A DNA stretch of 64,000 bases from BOG-224 sp963783505 (GTDB lineage Bacteria; Acidobacteriota; Terriglobia; Bryobacterales; Bryobacteraceae), in NCBI GenBank assembly GCA_963783505.1, contig CAWAOP010000057.1:78620-142619 (forward strand), given 5' to 3'. This document shows, in pieces, positions 17,138-24,071 of the stretch (positions within the stretch are counted from its first letter, which is position 1; the number at the start of each line of letters is the position of its first letter). Made by a program: the position numbers and the translations under genes. The notes under the pieces were generated by a model. It was not told the origin of the DNA, did no database searches, and saw only the letters and a program-made list of their open reading frames with translations.

Positions 17138-18841
17138 TCAACCGCGGGCCGGGGTCTCATCGTGCCCTTGACGGGGCGGGGCCGTATGATGCTCCGCCGG
17201 CTGTTTTCGTACGCTCCGGCCAGTCAGAAATGCCGTATCGAGGGGATAAACGTCCGGATCGAAAATCGCCGAGTAGAAATGCCAGACCACGATGGCCAGC
17301 GTGGCCAGAACCGCTTCGTAGAAGTGGACGGAAGTCGCTACGTCGAGCCAGAGCTTCGGCAGGAACTTCATGAACAAGCTGTTCGCCCACAGCAGGATTC
17401 CGGAGCCCGCCATGACTACGGCGCCCCAAACCACGGCCCAGTATTCGGCTTTTTCGACGTAGCTGTGGGGCGAACGGTACGGTTCGCGGTCTCCCAGGCC
17501 TAGCCGCCAGGCAAAATTCGAAAGGGCCTCGCGCGGATCGTTCAGGTTAGGCCACATTTCCTTCCAGTGGTCGCGCAGCTTACGGCTGCTTATCAGAGCG
17601 AAGAGATGCGCGAACGAGACCGCCAGGAATACGCCTGCCGCGATGCGGTGAATGAGGCTGCGCATCGGGTACTTGCTTTCAAGCGCCAACAGCGGCCGCG
17701 CCCAGGCCTGATCGGGGAACTTGAGGGCGAAGCCGGTCCACACCAGGGTCAGGAAGGAGAGCGCGAGCGCGGCGTGCTGCACGCGCTCGAACGGCATCAT
17801 GCGAATCTCGCCATGCGCGGCCGGCGCGGCAGCCGGAGAGGCGGGCGGCGCGCTCCCGCGGACGGCGAAACGCATGCGCCGCAGCTTGCGAATCCAGTCG
17901 CCGAGGTTGTGAACGAGCATCAATCCGATGGTGACGGGGATCAGCAGCAGATAGAGCTGGCGGACCCAGCGCAAAACCCCTGGCTCGGTTCCGTTTTCGC
18001 TCAGATGAACCTGGCTGATTGCGAACCGGGTCCCGGCGCCGGGATGGCACTTGCCGCACGTGGCGGGAAGGTTGCGCGCGTTGATGGTCGATTTCGGATC
18101 GGACGAAGGCAGAATGTTGTGCACGCCGTGGCAACTCGCGCAATTGGCCACGCTCTGCGATCCGGCTTTGGCGGCCAAGCCGTGATAGGAAGAATCGAAA
18201 CTGACGATGCGGTCCGAAGGCAAGCCGAACTTGCGCGAAAGGCGCACGTCGCCGTGGCAATTGCCGCAGGTCTCGCGGATATGCGCGGCGTTCACGCTGG
18301 AAGCTTCGTTATCAGGCTTGATGATCTTGTGTTCGCCGTGGCAATCGTTGCAAATCGGCGCTTGCGTTACGCCGCGAGCGAGGGCCTTGCCGTGCACGCT
18401 CGCGCGGTACTGGTCGGCCACGTCGGAATGGCACATGCCGCAGGTATCGGGAACGGCCGTGCGGAAGGCCGGAGACGACGGATGTAGCAGCTCGTGCGCT
18501 CCGCCGTGGCACATTCCACAATCCGGAGCGCTTTCGTTACCCTTTTTTCGGGCTTGGCCGTGGACGCCGGCAGCGTAATCGGCCCCCTGCTCGGTGTGGC
18601 AACTGGTGCATTCGGGCTTGACGATGCCGGCCGGATGAGTATCGGCGTTGTAGCCGGTGTGGCACGTTTCGCAGGGGAGGCTTGCGTGGGCGCTCTTGGC
18701 GAGTTTCTTGGCCTGGTCGTGGCAGGACGAGCAATCCACGCCGGCGGCGGAAAGGGCAGGCGAGGCCAGCATCAGCGCCGCCAGGCAAGCAGCCGCGGCC
18801 AGCCGCCAAGGTTTCAGATTGCCGATCCTGCTATTGCGCAC
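17138..18841 (-). CDS. 9-heme cytochrome c fused to a membrane cytochrome b domain (CbcL-like)
   Basis: The GTG at 18841 is preferred because GGAGG lies eight bases before it; an ATG at 18847 and a longer frame to 18976 are also open. About 567 residues: signal peptide (WRLAAAACLAALMLASPALS), nine CxxCH motifs (CSSCH to CGKCH), then a b-type membrane domain with a first helix at LYLLLIPVTIGLMLVHNL and further ligand-like histidines in QHAALALSFL, IHRIAAGVFLAVSFAHL and SVHFYEAVLATLAIVVWH. Heme number and order match Geobacter CbcL closely. Expected to oxidise menaquinol and feed periplasmic cytochromes. It is followed after 18 bases by the NapC-type gene. Confidence 0.88.
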   Translation of the reverse strand: MRNSRIGNLKPWRLAAAACLAALMLASPALSAAGVDCSSCHDQAKKLAKSAHASLPCETCHTGYNADTHPAGIVKPECTSCHTEQGADYAAGVHGQARKKGNESAPDCGMCHGGAHELLHPSSPAFRTAVPDTCGMCHSDVADQYRASVHGKALARGVTQAPICNDCHGEHKIIKPDNEASSVNAAHIRETCGNCHGDVRLSRKFGLPSDRIVSFDSSYHGLAAKAGSQSVANCASCHGVHNILPSSDPKSTINARNLPATCGKCHPGAGTRFAISQVHLSENGTEPGVLRWVRQLYLLLIPVTIGLMLVHNLGDWIRKLRRMRFAVRGSAPPASPAAAPAAHGEIRMMPFERVQHAALALSFLTLVWTGFALKFPDQAWARPLLALESKYPMRSLIHRIAAGVFLAVSFAHLFALISSRKLRDHWKEMWPNLNDPREALSNFAWRLGLGDREPYRSPHSYVEKAEYWAVVWGAVVMAGSGILLWANSLFMKFLPKLWLDVATSVHFYEAVLATLAIVVWHFYSAIFDPDVYPLDTAFLTGRSVRKQPAEHHTAPPRQGHDETPARG

Positions 18842-18993
18842 TGACATCCCCTCCGCCAGGAAACTGTGACCACCCTCGCCCGTGGGCGGAACCGCTGGAA
18901 CCACCTGCCACGGTTCCGGGTCCGGGCTGACGGTTCTAAAGAGTTCGAGTGAAGGACGATGCACGCGTGAGGCCAAGCCAAAGGGCGGTTAAG

Positions 18994-19446
18994 TTATTGG
19001 AGTTTCGTATGCTTAGGGGGGCTAGGCCAGACGAGTGGGGGGTTTGGCGCAGGAATCGATTCCGTGGTGGGCGAAATCTCACTTGGTGCGGCGGCGGACC
19101 CACCCAGGGCATGGGACTTTGCAACACGTAACGCCGCCGCCATAATCGCCAGTAGGACGGTATCCAGCGGATCGTCCGTGTGAACGACGGAAACGATGCC
19201 AGCCTCCCAGGCCTGCGCCATCAACTGATGGGTGTCCTTGCGGGCGATCAGCACGACCCGCTCGGGATTTGCGAGCGGCAGGGGCAGCCGCTCGAAGGCC
19301 TGTTCGTCCAGTGCCAAAACGCAGTTGTGAGACGCTTCCGGGTGGTCGACCGGTTCGACCTTCCAGGCGCAGCTATGGCACAAAGCGTCCCGCAGAGCCG
19401 CCAGGTAGGCGGGATCGGAGATCGCCAATTGCACCGTCTGCATCAT
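18994..19446 (-). CDS. receiver-like protein without obvious phospho-acceptor
   Basis: 150 residues from the ATG pair at 19446/19443. The first 110 residues have the alternating strand/helix pattern of a response-regulator receiver (VQLAISDPAYLAALRDAL, ERVVLIARKDT, AWEAGIVSVVHTDDPLDTVLLAIM), including the region that corresponds to the last two strands of a receiver. I do not see the conserved phospho-acceptor Asp/acidic pair. The last 40 residues are Pro/Ser-rich and probably disordered. It sits between the monoheme cytochrome gene and the 9-heme gene, so a regulatory or assembly role in this cluster is possible. Function not known. Confidence 0.6.
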   Translation of the reverse strand: MMQTVQLAISDPAYLAALRDALCHSCAWKVEPVDHPEASHNCVLALDEQAFERLPLPLANPERVVLIARKDTHQLMAQAWEAGIVSVVHTDDPLDTVLLAIMAAALRVAKSHALGGSAAAPSEISPTTESIPAPNPPLVWPSPPKHTKLQ

Positions 19447-19472
19447 GGCCGTTGGAGTCTCACTCTCCTCCG

Positions 19473-19703
19473 CTACTTTTTCTCTTCGTAACCGTCCAGC
19501 GTCTTCTTCTTGGCGAAGTACTTGCCGGCGTCCGTCAGATCCTTGGCATTGTCCTTGTTGGGGGCGCCTTTGACGGCGTGGCAGTATCCGCACGCTTTCT
19601 TGGTTTGCTTGGCGTACTCGGCCGTACCGTAAGAGGCCGTGGTGCAAAGCAGAAAACCGCCGAGCAGGATCGCGGCGGGGAGCAAAATCTTTATCTTGGA
19701 CAT
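19473..19703 (-). CDS. small monoheme cytochrome c
   Basis: 76 residues with a signal peptide (MSKIKILLPAAILLGGFLLCTTASYG) and one heme site CGYCH; the lysine-rich tail (KYFAKKKTLDGYEEKK) suggests docking to an acidic partner. A distal Met ligand is not evident. A very strong ribosome binding site (GGAGGAGG, 19708-19715) precedes the ATG. First gene of the minus-strand electron-transfer cluster and the one nearest the predicted sigma54 promoter. Confidence 0.82.
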   Translation of the reverse strand: MSKIKILLPAAILLGGFLLCTTASYGTAEYAKQTKKACGYCHAVKGAPNKDNAKDLTDAGKYFAKKKTLDGYEEKK

Positions 19704-19724
19704 GAAACCTCCTCCAGGAGTGAT

Positions 19725-19740
19725 AGCAATTCCATCGCCA
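19725..19740 (-). promoter_or_regulatory. candidate sigma54 (-24/-12) promoter of the multiheme cytochrome cluster
   Basis: Minus-strand sequence TGGCGATGGAATTGCT places GG and GC exactly ten bases apart, as sigma54 requires (consensus TGGCAC-N5-TTGCW). It points at the monoheme cytochrome gene, with a predicted start about 12 bases before the ATG, so the leader would be very short. A gene for a sigma54 activator is divergent from it. Confidence 0.6.
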
Positions 19741-19783
19741 GCGGCCTAATCCACGCTTTCCATGGGGTTTGCGGCCGGCGGCG

Positions 19784-19797
19784 GCCCCGAACGGGGC
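19784..19797. promoter_or_regulatory. palindrome upstream of the sigma54 promoter, possible activator site
   Basis: GCCCCGAACGGGGC is an inverted repeat with six-base arms around AA, about 45 bases upstream of the -24 element and about 75 bases before the activator gene. Enhancer-binding proteins with Fis-type HTH domains bind such dyads; the assignment is an inference. Confidence 0.4.
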
Positions 19798-19846
19798 AGT
19801 TTTCCCCCATTAGAGGCCGTCCGGTGGGCCAATTGACGCAGCCTGC

Positions 19847-19856
19847 TTGGTATACT
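19847..19856 (+). promoter_or_regulatory. candidate extended -10 promoter of the sigma54 activator gene
   Basis: TTGGTATACT holds TGn followed by TATACT, an extended -10 element; TTGACG at 19833-19838 is too close (12 bases) to be its -35. The gene starts at 19873, so the leader would be about ten bases. Confidence 0.3.
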
Positions 19857-19872
19857 TGGTACAACTCCAGCG

Positions 19873-21210
19873 ATGTCCAAACTCACGCCCGGCTGGCAAA
19901 ACTCGAACGTTTTGGAGTCTGTGTTCGACCAGCTTTCCGACGCTCTCGTACTTTACGATCCCGAATTCCGAATAACCGGAGTGAATCGCTCCGCGGAGAA
20001 GCTTTTTGGCATGGCGTCGGAGGCTATGCTCGGCAAGCATTGCCAGGAAATATTCCAGTGCGACGCTTGCGAGCCCGGGTGCGGCGTTCTGGTGGGGCTG
20101 AACCAGACCAACGGCTCTCCAAATTGCACGGTGCGCTTGCGTACGGGCAACGGAATGGAGCGGCTCGTGGTGATGCGCACGTCCCAGATGATGGACGACG
20201 ACGGCCGGCTGAACGGCGTGGTGGCCACCATCAAGGATATAACCGAGGAAGCCGCGCCGGAGAAGCGCGAGGTGATCGCGGAATCGCCGGGCATGCGCGA
20301 TGTGGTGAATTTTGTCCGCCGCGTAGCGGTCAGCGAGGCCACTACGATTCTGCTCGAAGGCGAAAACGGGACCGGAAAAGACCTCATCGCCAAGACGCTC
20401 CACTACCAGAGTCTGCGGCAGGCGGAACCGTTCATCGCCATCAATTGCGCCGCGATCCCCGAGACTCTGCTGGAAAGCGAGTTGTTTGGCTACGAGAAAG
20501 GCGCGTTCACGGACGCGCGCTCGCAGAAACGAGGCATCTTCGAGCTGGCCGATAGGGGCACGCTTTTCCTCGACGAGATCGGCGAGATTCCGCTGATGCT
20601 CCAGGCCAAACTGCTGCGCGTGCTCGAAGATCAGAACTTCCGCCGGCTGGGCGGATTGAAAGACATCCAACTCGACTTGCGCATGATCGCGGCCACCAAT
20701 AAGAATCTCCGCGAAGCCGTGCGCGAGGGCGCGTTCCGCCAGGATCTGTACTTCCGGCTGAATGTGATCCAGATCCTCATACCGCCGCTGCGCGAGCGCA
20801 CGGAAGACATTCTTCCGCTCACCCGGTTCTTCCTCGAACACTACAACCGCAAGTTCCGCCGGAGTATAGAAGGCGTGACGGAAGGCGCCGCGAAGCTCTT
20901 ACTGGCGCACGATTGGCCGGGCAACGTCCGGGAATTGCGCAACGCCATCGAGCGCGCCATGATTCTCGAAGAATCCGCGCTGATCGCGCCGGCGAGCCTG
21001 CCGATCGCGATTTCGCGGCCGGAGGCCGGCTCCGCTCCGCCGCCCGCCGTGGACATTCCGAGCGAGGGCCTGTCGCTCGAAGAGAACGAGCGCAGCCTGC
21101 TGGCCCGCGCGCTGGAAAAAACCAACGGCAATCAAACCCAAGCCGCCCGCCTCCTGCGCATCACCCGCGACACGCTCCGCTACAAGATGAAGAAGTTCCA
21201 ACTGAGGTAG
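19873..21210 (+). CDS. sigma54-dependent transcriptional activator (PAS, AAA+, Fis-type HTH)
   Basis: 445 residues. A PAS domain (FDQLSDALVLYDPEFRITG) contains a cysteine cluster, CDACEPGCG plus a later NC. The AAA+ domain has Walker A GENGTGKD, the sigma54-contacting loop GAFTDA (consensus GAFTGA), Walker B TLFLDEIGE and the arginine-finger region PGNVRELRNAIERA. A Fis-type HTH ends the protein (TQAARLLRITRDTLRYKM). No receiver domain is present, so the PAS domain is the likely input; the cysteines suggest redox or metal sensing. It is divergent from the multiheme cluster and is its likely activator. Its 3' end is duplicated twice further downstream. Confidence 0.92.
   Translation: MSKLTPGWQNSNVLESVFDQLSDALVLYDPEFRITGVNRSAEKLFGMASEAMLGKHCQEIFQCDACEPGCGVLVGLNQTNGSPNCTVRLRTGNGMERLVVMRTSQMMDDDGRLNGVVATIKDITEEAAPEKREVIAESPGMRDVVNFVRRVAVSEATTILLEGENGTGKDLIAKTLHYQSLRQAEPFIAINCAAIPETLLESELFGYEKGAFTDARSQKRGIFELADRGTLFLDEIGEIPLMLQAKLLRVLEDQNFRRLGGLKDIQLDLRMIAATNKNLREAVREGAFRQDLYFRLNVIQILIPPLRERTEDILPLTRFFLEHYNRKFRRSIEGVTEGAAKLLLAHDWPGNVRELRNAIERAMILEESALIAPASLPIAISRPEAGSAPPPAVDIPSEGLSLEENERSLLARALEKTNGNQTQAARLLRITRDTLRYKMKKFQLR
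21050..21210 (+). repeat. 3' end of the sigma54 activator gene, repeat copy A (in the intact gene)
   Basis: This 161-base terminal segment, encoding the HTH, recurs at 23804-23964 (six mismatches, about 96 percent identity). Its last 47 bases recur at 23022-23068 (three mismatches, all in the last seven bases). Confidence 0.9.
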
Positions 21211-21300
21211 GGGAGTCGACCGTTCGGAGTTTCTTGGCGCCCGGTGCACAGGAGGAAGTCGGCGCGTCCGCGCCCCTGCTGGATCAGGGTAGTTCTCGGT

Positions 21301-21864
21301 TCATCCCGTAACGAGAAACAATCCGGCGAACACCCTGAGGTCAATCAACTTCCCGACTGCTATTTGGAGGTCCAGCCATTGGCGCACGAAGGTCAAGGGC
21401 ACTTCGTATACGCTAATGCGCTCGCCCTCTTCGACGACTCCTTGGCTATTGAGATGCCTCGCTACTCCACCCTGGAGCAGTATGTCCCGGCTCGCCGAGT
21501 CCACTCGGCGTAATCCGGTCGCCGAGTAGATGCCGTTTAGTTCGTCGGTCAGGCCCGGAGATGTTGTCCCTCTGCCAAGGAATTTGACCTCTGTGCAAGC
21601 GTAGCCAGTTTCCTCCAGCAACTCTCTTCGCACGGCAGCGGTTTCATCTTCGGCCGGATCTACCAAACCCGCCGGCAACTCTATGACTGGGCGACCCAAC
21701 GGGGTGCGGATCTGCTCAACGAGGAGAATCTTTCCTTCCTCGGAGACGGCGACTATTGTGACACCGGAGGCGCCGCGCCCGCGTTTCACGTACTCCCAGC
21801 CGTTCGAGGCCCGAATGAACCGCAAGTGTTTACCGGTGTATTCAACCGTTTCGGCCTCTGGCAT
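21301..21864 (-). CDS. NUDIX hydrolase, ADP-ribose pyrophosphatase-like
   Basis: 187 residues from the ATG at 21864, preceded by GGGAG about nine bases away; an upstream ATG at 21963 would overlap the FRG gene by 70 bases. The Nudix box is complete: G-LVDPAEDETAAVRRELLEETG matches Gx5Ex7REUxEExGU. The preceding EYVKRGRGASGVTIVAV and VEQIRTPLGRPVIELPAG are typical of ADP-ribose/nucleoside-diphosphate-sugar hydrolases. It lies 29 bases behind the FRG-domain gene on the same strand, so both are probably one transcript. This pair forms the first cassette between duplicated gene ends. Confidence 0.88.
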   Translation of the reverse strand: MPEAETVEYTGKHLRFIRASNGWEYVKRGRGASGVTIVAVSEEGKILLVEQIRTPLGRPVIELPAGLVDPAEDETAAVRRELLEETGYACTEVKFLGRGTTSPGLTDELNGIYSATGLRRVDSASRDILLQGGVARHLNSQGVVEEGERISVYEVPLTFVRQWLDLQIAVGKLIDLRVFAGLFLVTG

Positions 21865-21893
21865 GCTGGCTATCTCCCAATCCTCGCCTGTCT

Positions 21894-22871
21894 CTATTCT
21901 CGCGTCCAACCTAAGGTCTCGTTCATCCGGCCGCAAAAAGACTTCCAAAGATTCAAATCCCACCGGCTCGGGCCATAATATCTGCGCATCCAGTCGGCGA
22001 GGCCGTCAAGCCCAGGCGCCAAAGTACGCTCCGTGATATTCATCATATCGAGCCGGTCGCGGATCTCGGGCTTAAGTTCCTTCGGAATAACTATACGGCG
22101 GCAGGCACCACGGCCGAGATGCTCAAGCCAGTCTTGCGGGTCCGCCTCCGCATCGGACATCATCGAGAGGACCGCGTATTGACTAGTAATCCTTGGGTTA
22201 GCGGATGGCGGCTCAAAAAACACCATGAATTTTCCAAGCGGGAGCGCGGTTAGTTTCTCGAAGTACGTTAGGTCCCGCAATCCCCCCTCAACAAGTTCCT
22301 CGACCGTAAATGCTATGGCCCCTTTGGGAAGAGGCTTCGTCAGCTCGCCGGGCACAGACTCAAGGATCTTGCCAAGACGGACCGCCCATACGGCCCCATC
22401 CTGCCAGAAGTTCTGTAAGTCGCACGTGGCAAAGTGCAGAGCAACAAGCGGTGAATTTGTCCAGTCGAGAAGGCGAGTTGGAAGATTGTGGTGGCGAGCC
22501 ACCGACAAATCGACCCAAAAGTTGTCCGTTACCGGCATTTCACGATGCGCGTATTTCCTGAAATTCCGGATCATGTTCAGCTCGACGGACTTAGTAGGCC
22601 ATTTTTCGTCTACCTGTTCCACCATCCGATCGGGCCTCGGATTAGGTGGCGCGGCCTTCGACTGCTGCCGGTTCATCCTCAGAAGCGTAGTATCCAGGCG
22701 ATAGTTAACGCTCGAAAGACCGTGAAATACGCTCTCCGTACGCATCCGTCTAAGGCCCTGAGAAAGGCTGCCGCGACAGAGTTCCTCCATGAGCGTATCC
22801 CACGTGAACTTGCCTTCGCCGCTTTCGGGCACATCCACCGCTGTCTTTAGATTCTCGTCGCTGGTTCCCAT
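21894..22871 (-). CDS. FRG-domain protein
   Basis: 325 residues from the ATG at 22871 (GGAG ten bases upstream). The N-terminal third is variable; the FRG domain starts at VFHGLSSVNYRLDTTLLR (F-H-G in place of F-R-G) and includes the conserved ARHHNLPTRLLDWTNSPLVA block and DGAVWAV. FRG proteins are often found in accessory islands and are suspected in phage defence or toxicity, but no biochemical activity is settled. Paired with a NUDIX gene and located between duplicated ends of the sigma54 activator gene, it is likely acquired DNA. Confidence 0.82.
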   Translation of the reverse strand: MGTSDENLKTAVDVPESGEGKFTWDTLMEELCRGSLSQGLRRMRTESVFHGLSSVNYRLDTTLLRMNRQQSKAAPPNPRPDRMVEQVDEKWPTKSVELNMIRNFRKYAHREMPVTDNFWVDLSVARHHNLPTRLLDWTNSPLVALHFATCDLQNFWQDGAVWAVRLGKILESVPGELTKPLPKGAIAFTVEELVEGGLRDLTYFEKLTALPLGKFMVFFEPPSANPRITSQYAVLSMMSDAEADPQDWLEHLGRGACRRIVIPKELKPEIRDRLDMMNITERTLAPGLDGLADWMRRYYGPSRWDLNLWKSFCGRMNETLGWTRE

Positions 22872-23021
22872 TCGTTTTGGTTCTCCAAAGCCTAGTCCGT
22901 CGCTGCCCCGAGCTGAGATCATGGGCGGGTCACGACAGCATCGCCCTGCCCTCGGGAATCCTATCAGGTTTCGTGGTCCAGGGCGCGGCCCGCGAGTATC
23001 GCTCCGGCGTCCGCCCGGCTG

Positions 23022-23068
23022 CCCGCGACACGCTCCGCTACAAGATGAAGAAGTTCCAACTGCGCTAA
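23022..23068 (+). repeat. 3'-end remnant of the sigma54 activator gene, copy B
   Basis: 47 bases matching the last codons of the activator gene (RDTLRYKMKKFQLR then a stop), differing only in the final arginine codon and stop. In frame upstream it reads AAREYRSGVRPAARD, which resembles but no longer matches the HTH. It separates the NUDIX/FRG cassette from the VapBC cassette. Confidence 0.85.
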
Positions 23069-23129
23069 AGGCGGCGCCGCCGCGGTCCACTCCGCACCGC
23101 GGCTTCCGCGTTTCCCTTATTATGGGTAT

Positions 23130-23370
23130 ATGAACGTCACCCTCACGCTGGACGATGAAACGGTCCGCAAGGCCCGGAGAATAGCCGTCGAGCGGGATAC
23201 GACCCTGACGGGGCTGATGCGCGAGTACCTGGAGCGGCTCGTAGCCGACGAATCGGCCACCGGGCAAAGAGCGCCGGGAGCGCGAGGCGCTGGAGCGCAG
23301 CTTTCAGCGGTTCCAGTTCAAGGTCGGCAAACGCACGTGGAAGCGGGCGGACCTGTATGCCCGTTCCTGA
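23130..23370 (+). CDS. vapB: VapB-type antitoxin, frameshifted
   Basis: The first 40 residues (MNVTLTLDDETVRKARRIAV and on) form a ribbon-helix-helix antitoxin N-terminus. The expected C-terminal half, EALERSFQRFQFKVGKRTWK and on, is in the next frame; deleting one base of GGG at 23262-23264 restores it. The restored gene of about 79 codons ends at 23370, overlapping the vapC start by 14 bases, exactly the coupling expected for vapBC. As read, the antitoxin is broken while the toxin frame is intact, which would be harmful if real; a sequencing slip is therefore likely. Confidence 0.8.
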
Positions 23371-23773
23371 TTTCCTCGATACCAACATCCTCGTCTATGC
23401 CTACGATTCGTCCGACCCAAGAAAACAGAGCGTGGCGAGGGAGTTGGTGCGAAAGGCGATAGCCGGGGAATTGATCACCTCCACGCAGGCCCTCGCTGAA
23501 TTTGCGTCCACCTTTCTGCACAAGATCAAGCCGGCCGCAAGCCCCGAGGATGTGGCCGCCATGCTGAATGCGCTCGGGCCGATCCGCCTGGTGGTCCTCG
23601 ATGCGGATACTGTGACGCGAGCGGTAGAGGTCTGCGCCGCCTACGGCGTGCATTTCTACGATGGCTTGATTGTGGCCGCCGCCGAGCGCGGCGGTTGTAA
23701 GAGAATCTGGTCCGAGGACCTAAGCGCCAAACAGAAGTACTTCGGCATCGTGGTTGAAAATCCGTTCAGGTAG
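23357..23773 (+). CDS. vapC: VapC-type PIN-domain toxin
   Basis: 138 residues with the PIN-domain acidic residues: Asp8 in DTNILVYAYD, a central Glu in QALAEF, and the pair in GVHFYDGLIVAAAE and WSEDL. VapC toxins are site-specific RNases held in check by VapB. The full length and intact catalytic residues suggest a functional toxin. Second accessory cassette behind the activator gene. Confidence 0.88.
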   Translation: MPVPDFLDTNILVYAYDSSDPRKQSVARELVRKAIAGELITSTQALAEFASTFLHKIKPAASPEDVAAMLNALGPIRLVVLDADTVTRAVEVCAAYGVHFYDGLIVAAAERGGCKRIWSEDLSAKQKYFGIVVENPFR

Positions 23774-23803
23774 GCCCAGGCCCAGATCGCGTTTCAGTTC
23801 TCC

Positions 23804-23964
23804 TGGACATTCCGAGCGAGGGCCTTTCGCTCGAAGAGAACGAGCGCAACCTGCTGGCCCGCGCGCTGGAAAAAACCAACGGCAATCAAACCCAAGCCGC
23901 CCGCCTCCTGCGCATCACCCGCGACACGCTGCGGTACAAGACGAGGAAGTTCCAACTGAGGTAG
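23804..23964 (+). pseudogene. 3'-end copy C of the sigma54 activator gene (HTH fragment)
   Basis: 161 bases identical to the end of the activator gene apart from six substitutions. It encodes the terminal DIPSEGLSLEENER-type segment through the HTH and ends in the same stop (TAG), but has no start of its own. It begins abruptly 31 bases after the vapC stop and is followed by the TonB-like gene. Confidence 0.9.
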
Positions 23965-24071
23965 CACGAGCCGGAACAGGCCGGGGCTCCGGCGTCTGCA
24001 TGCGCACGCCAGATCCGTTCCTCGGCCGCCCCCTTGCGCGACGCTATCGGATCTGCAAATCTTAATGCATC

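Noticed and set aside
19833..19856. TTGACG with TATACT as a classical promoter of the activator gene
   Set aside because: The spacing is only 12 bases, too short for a -35/-10 pair; only the extended -10 part was kept as a weak candidate.
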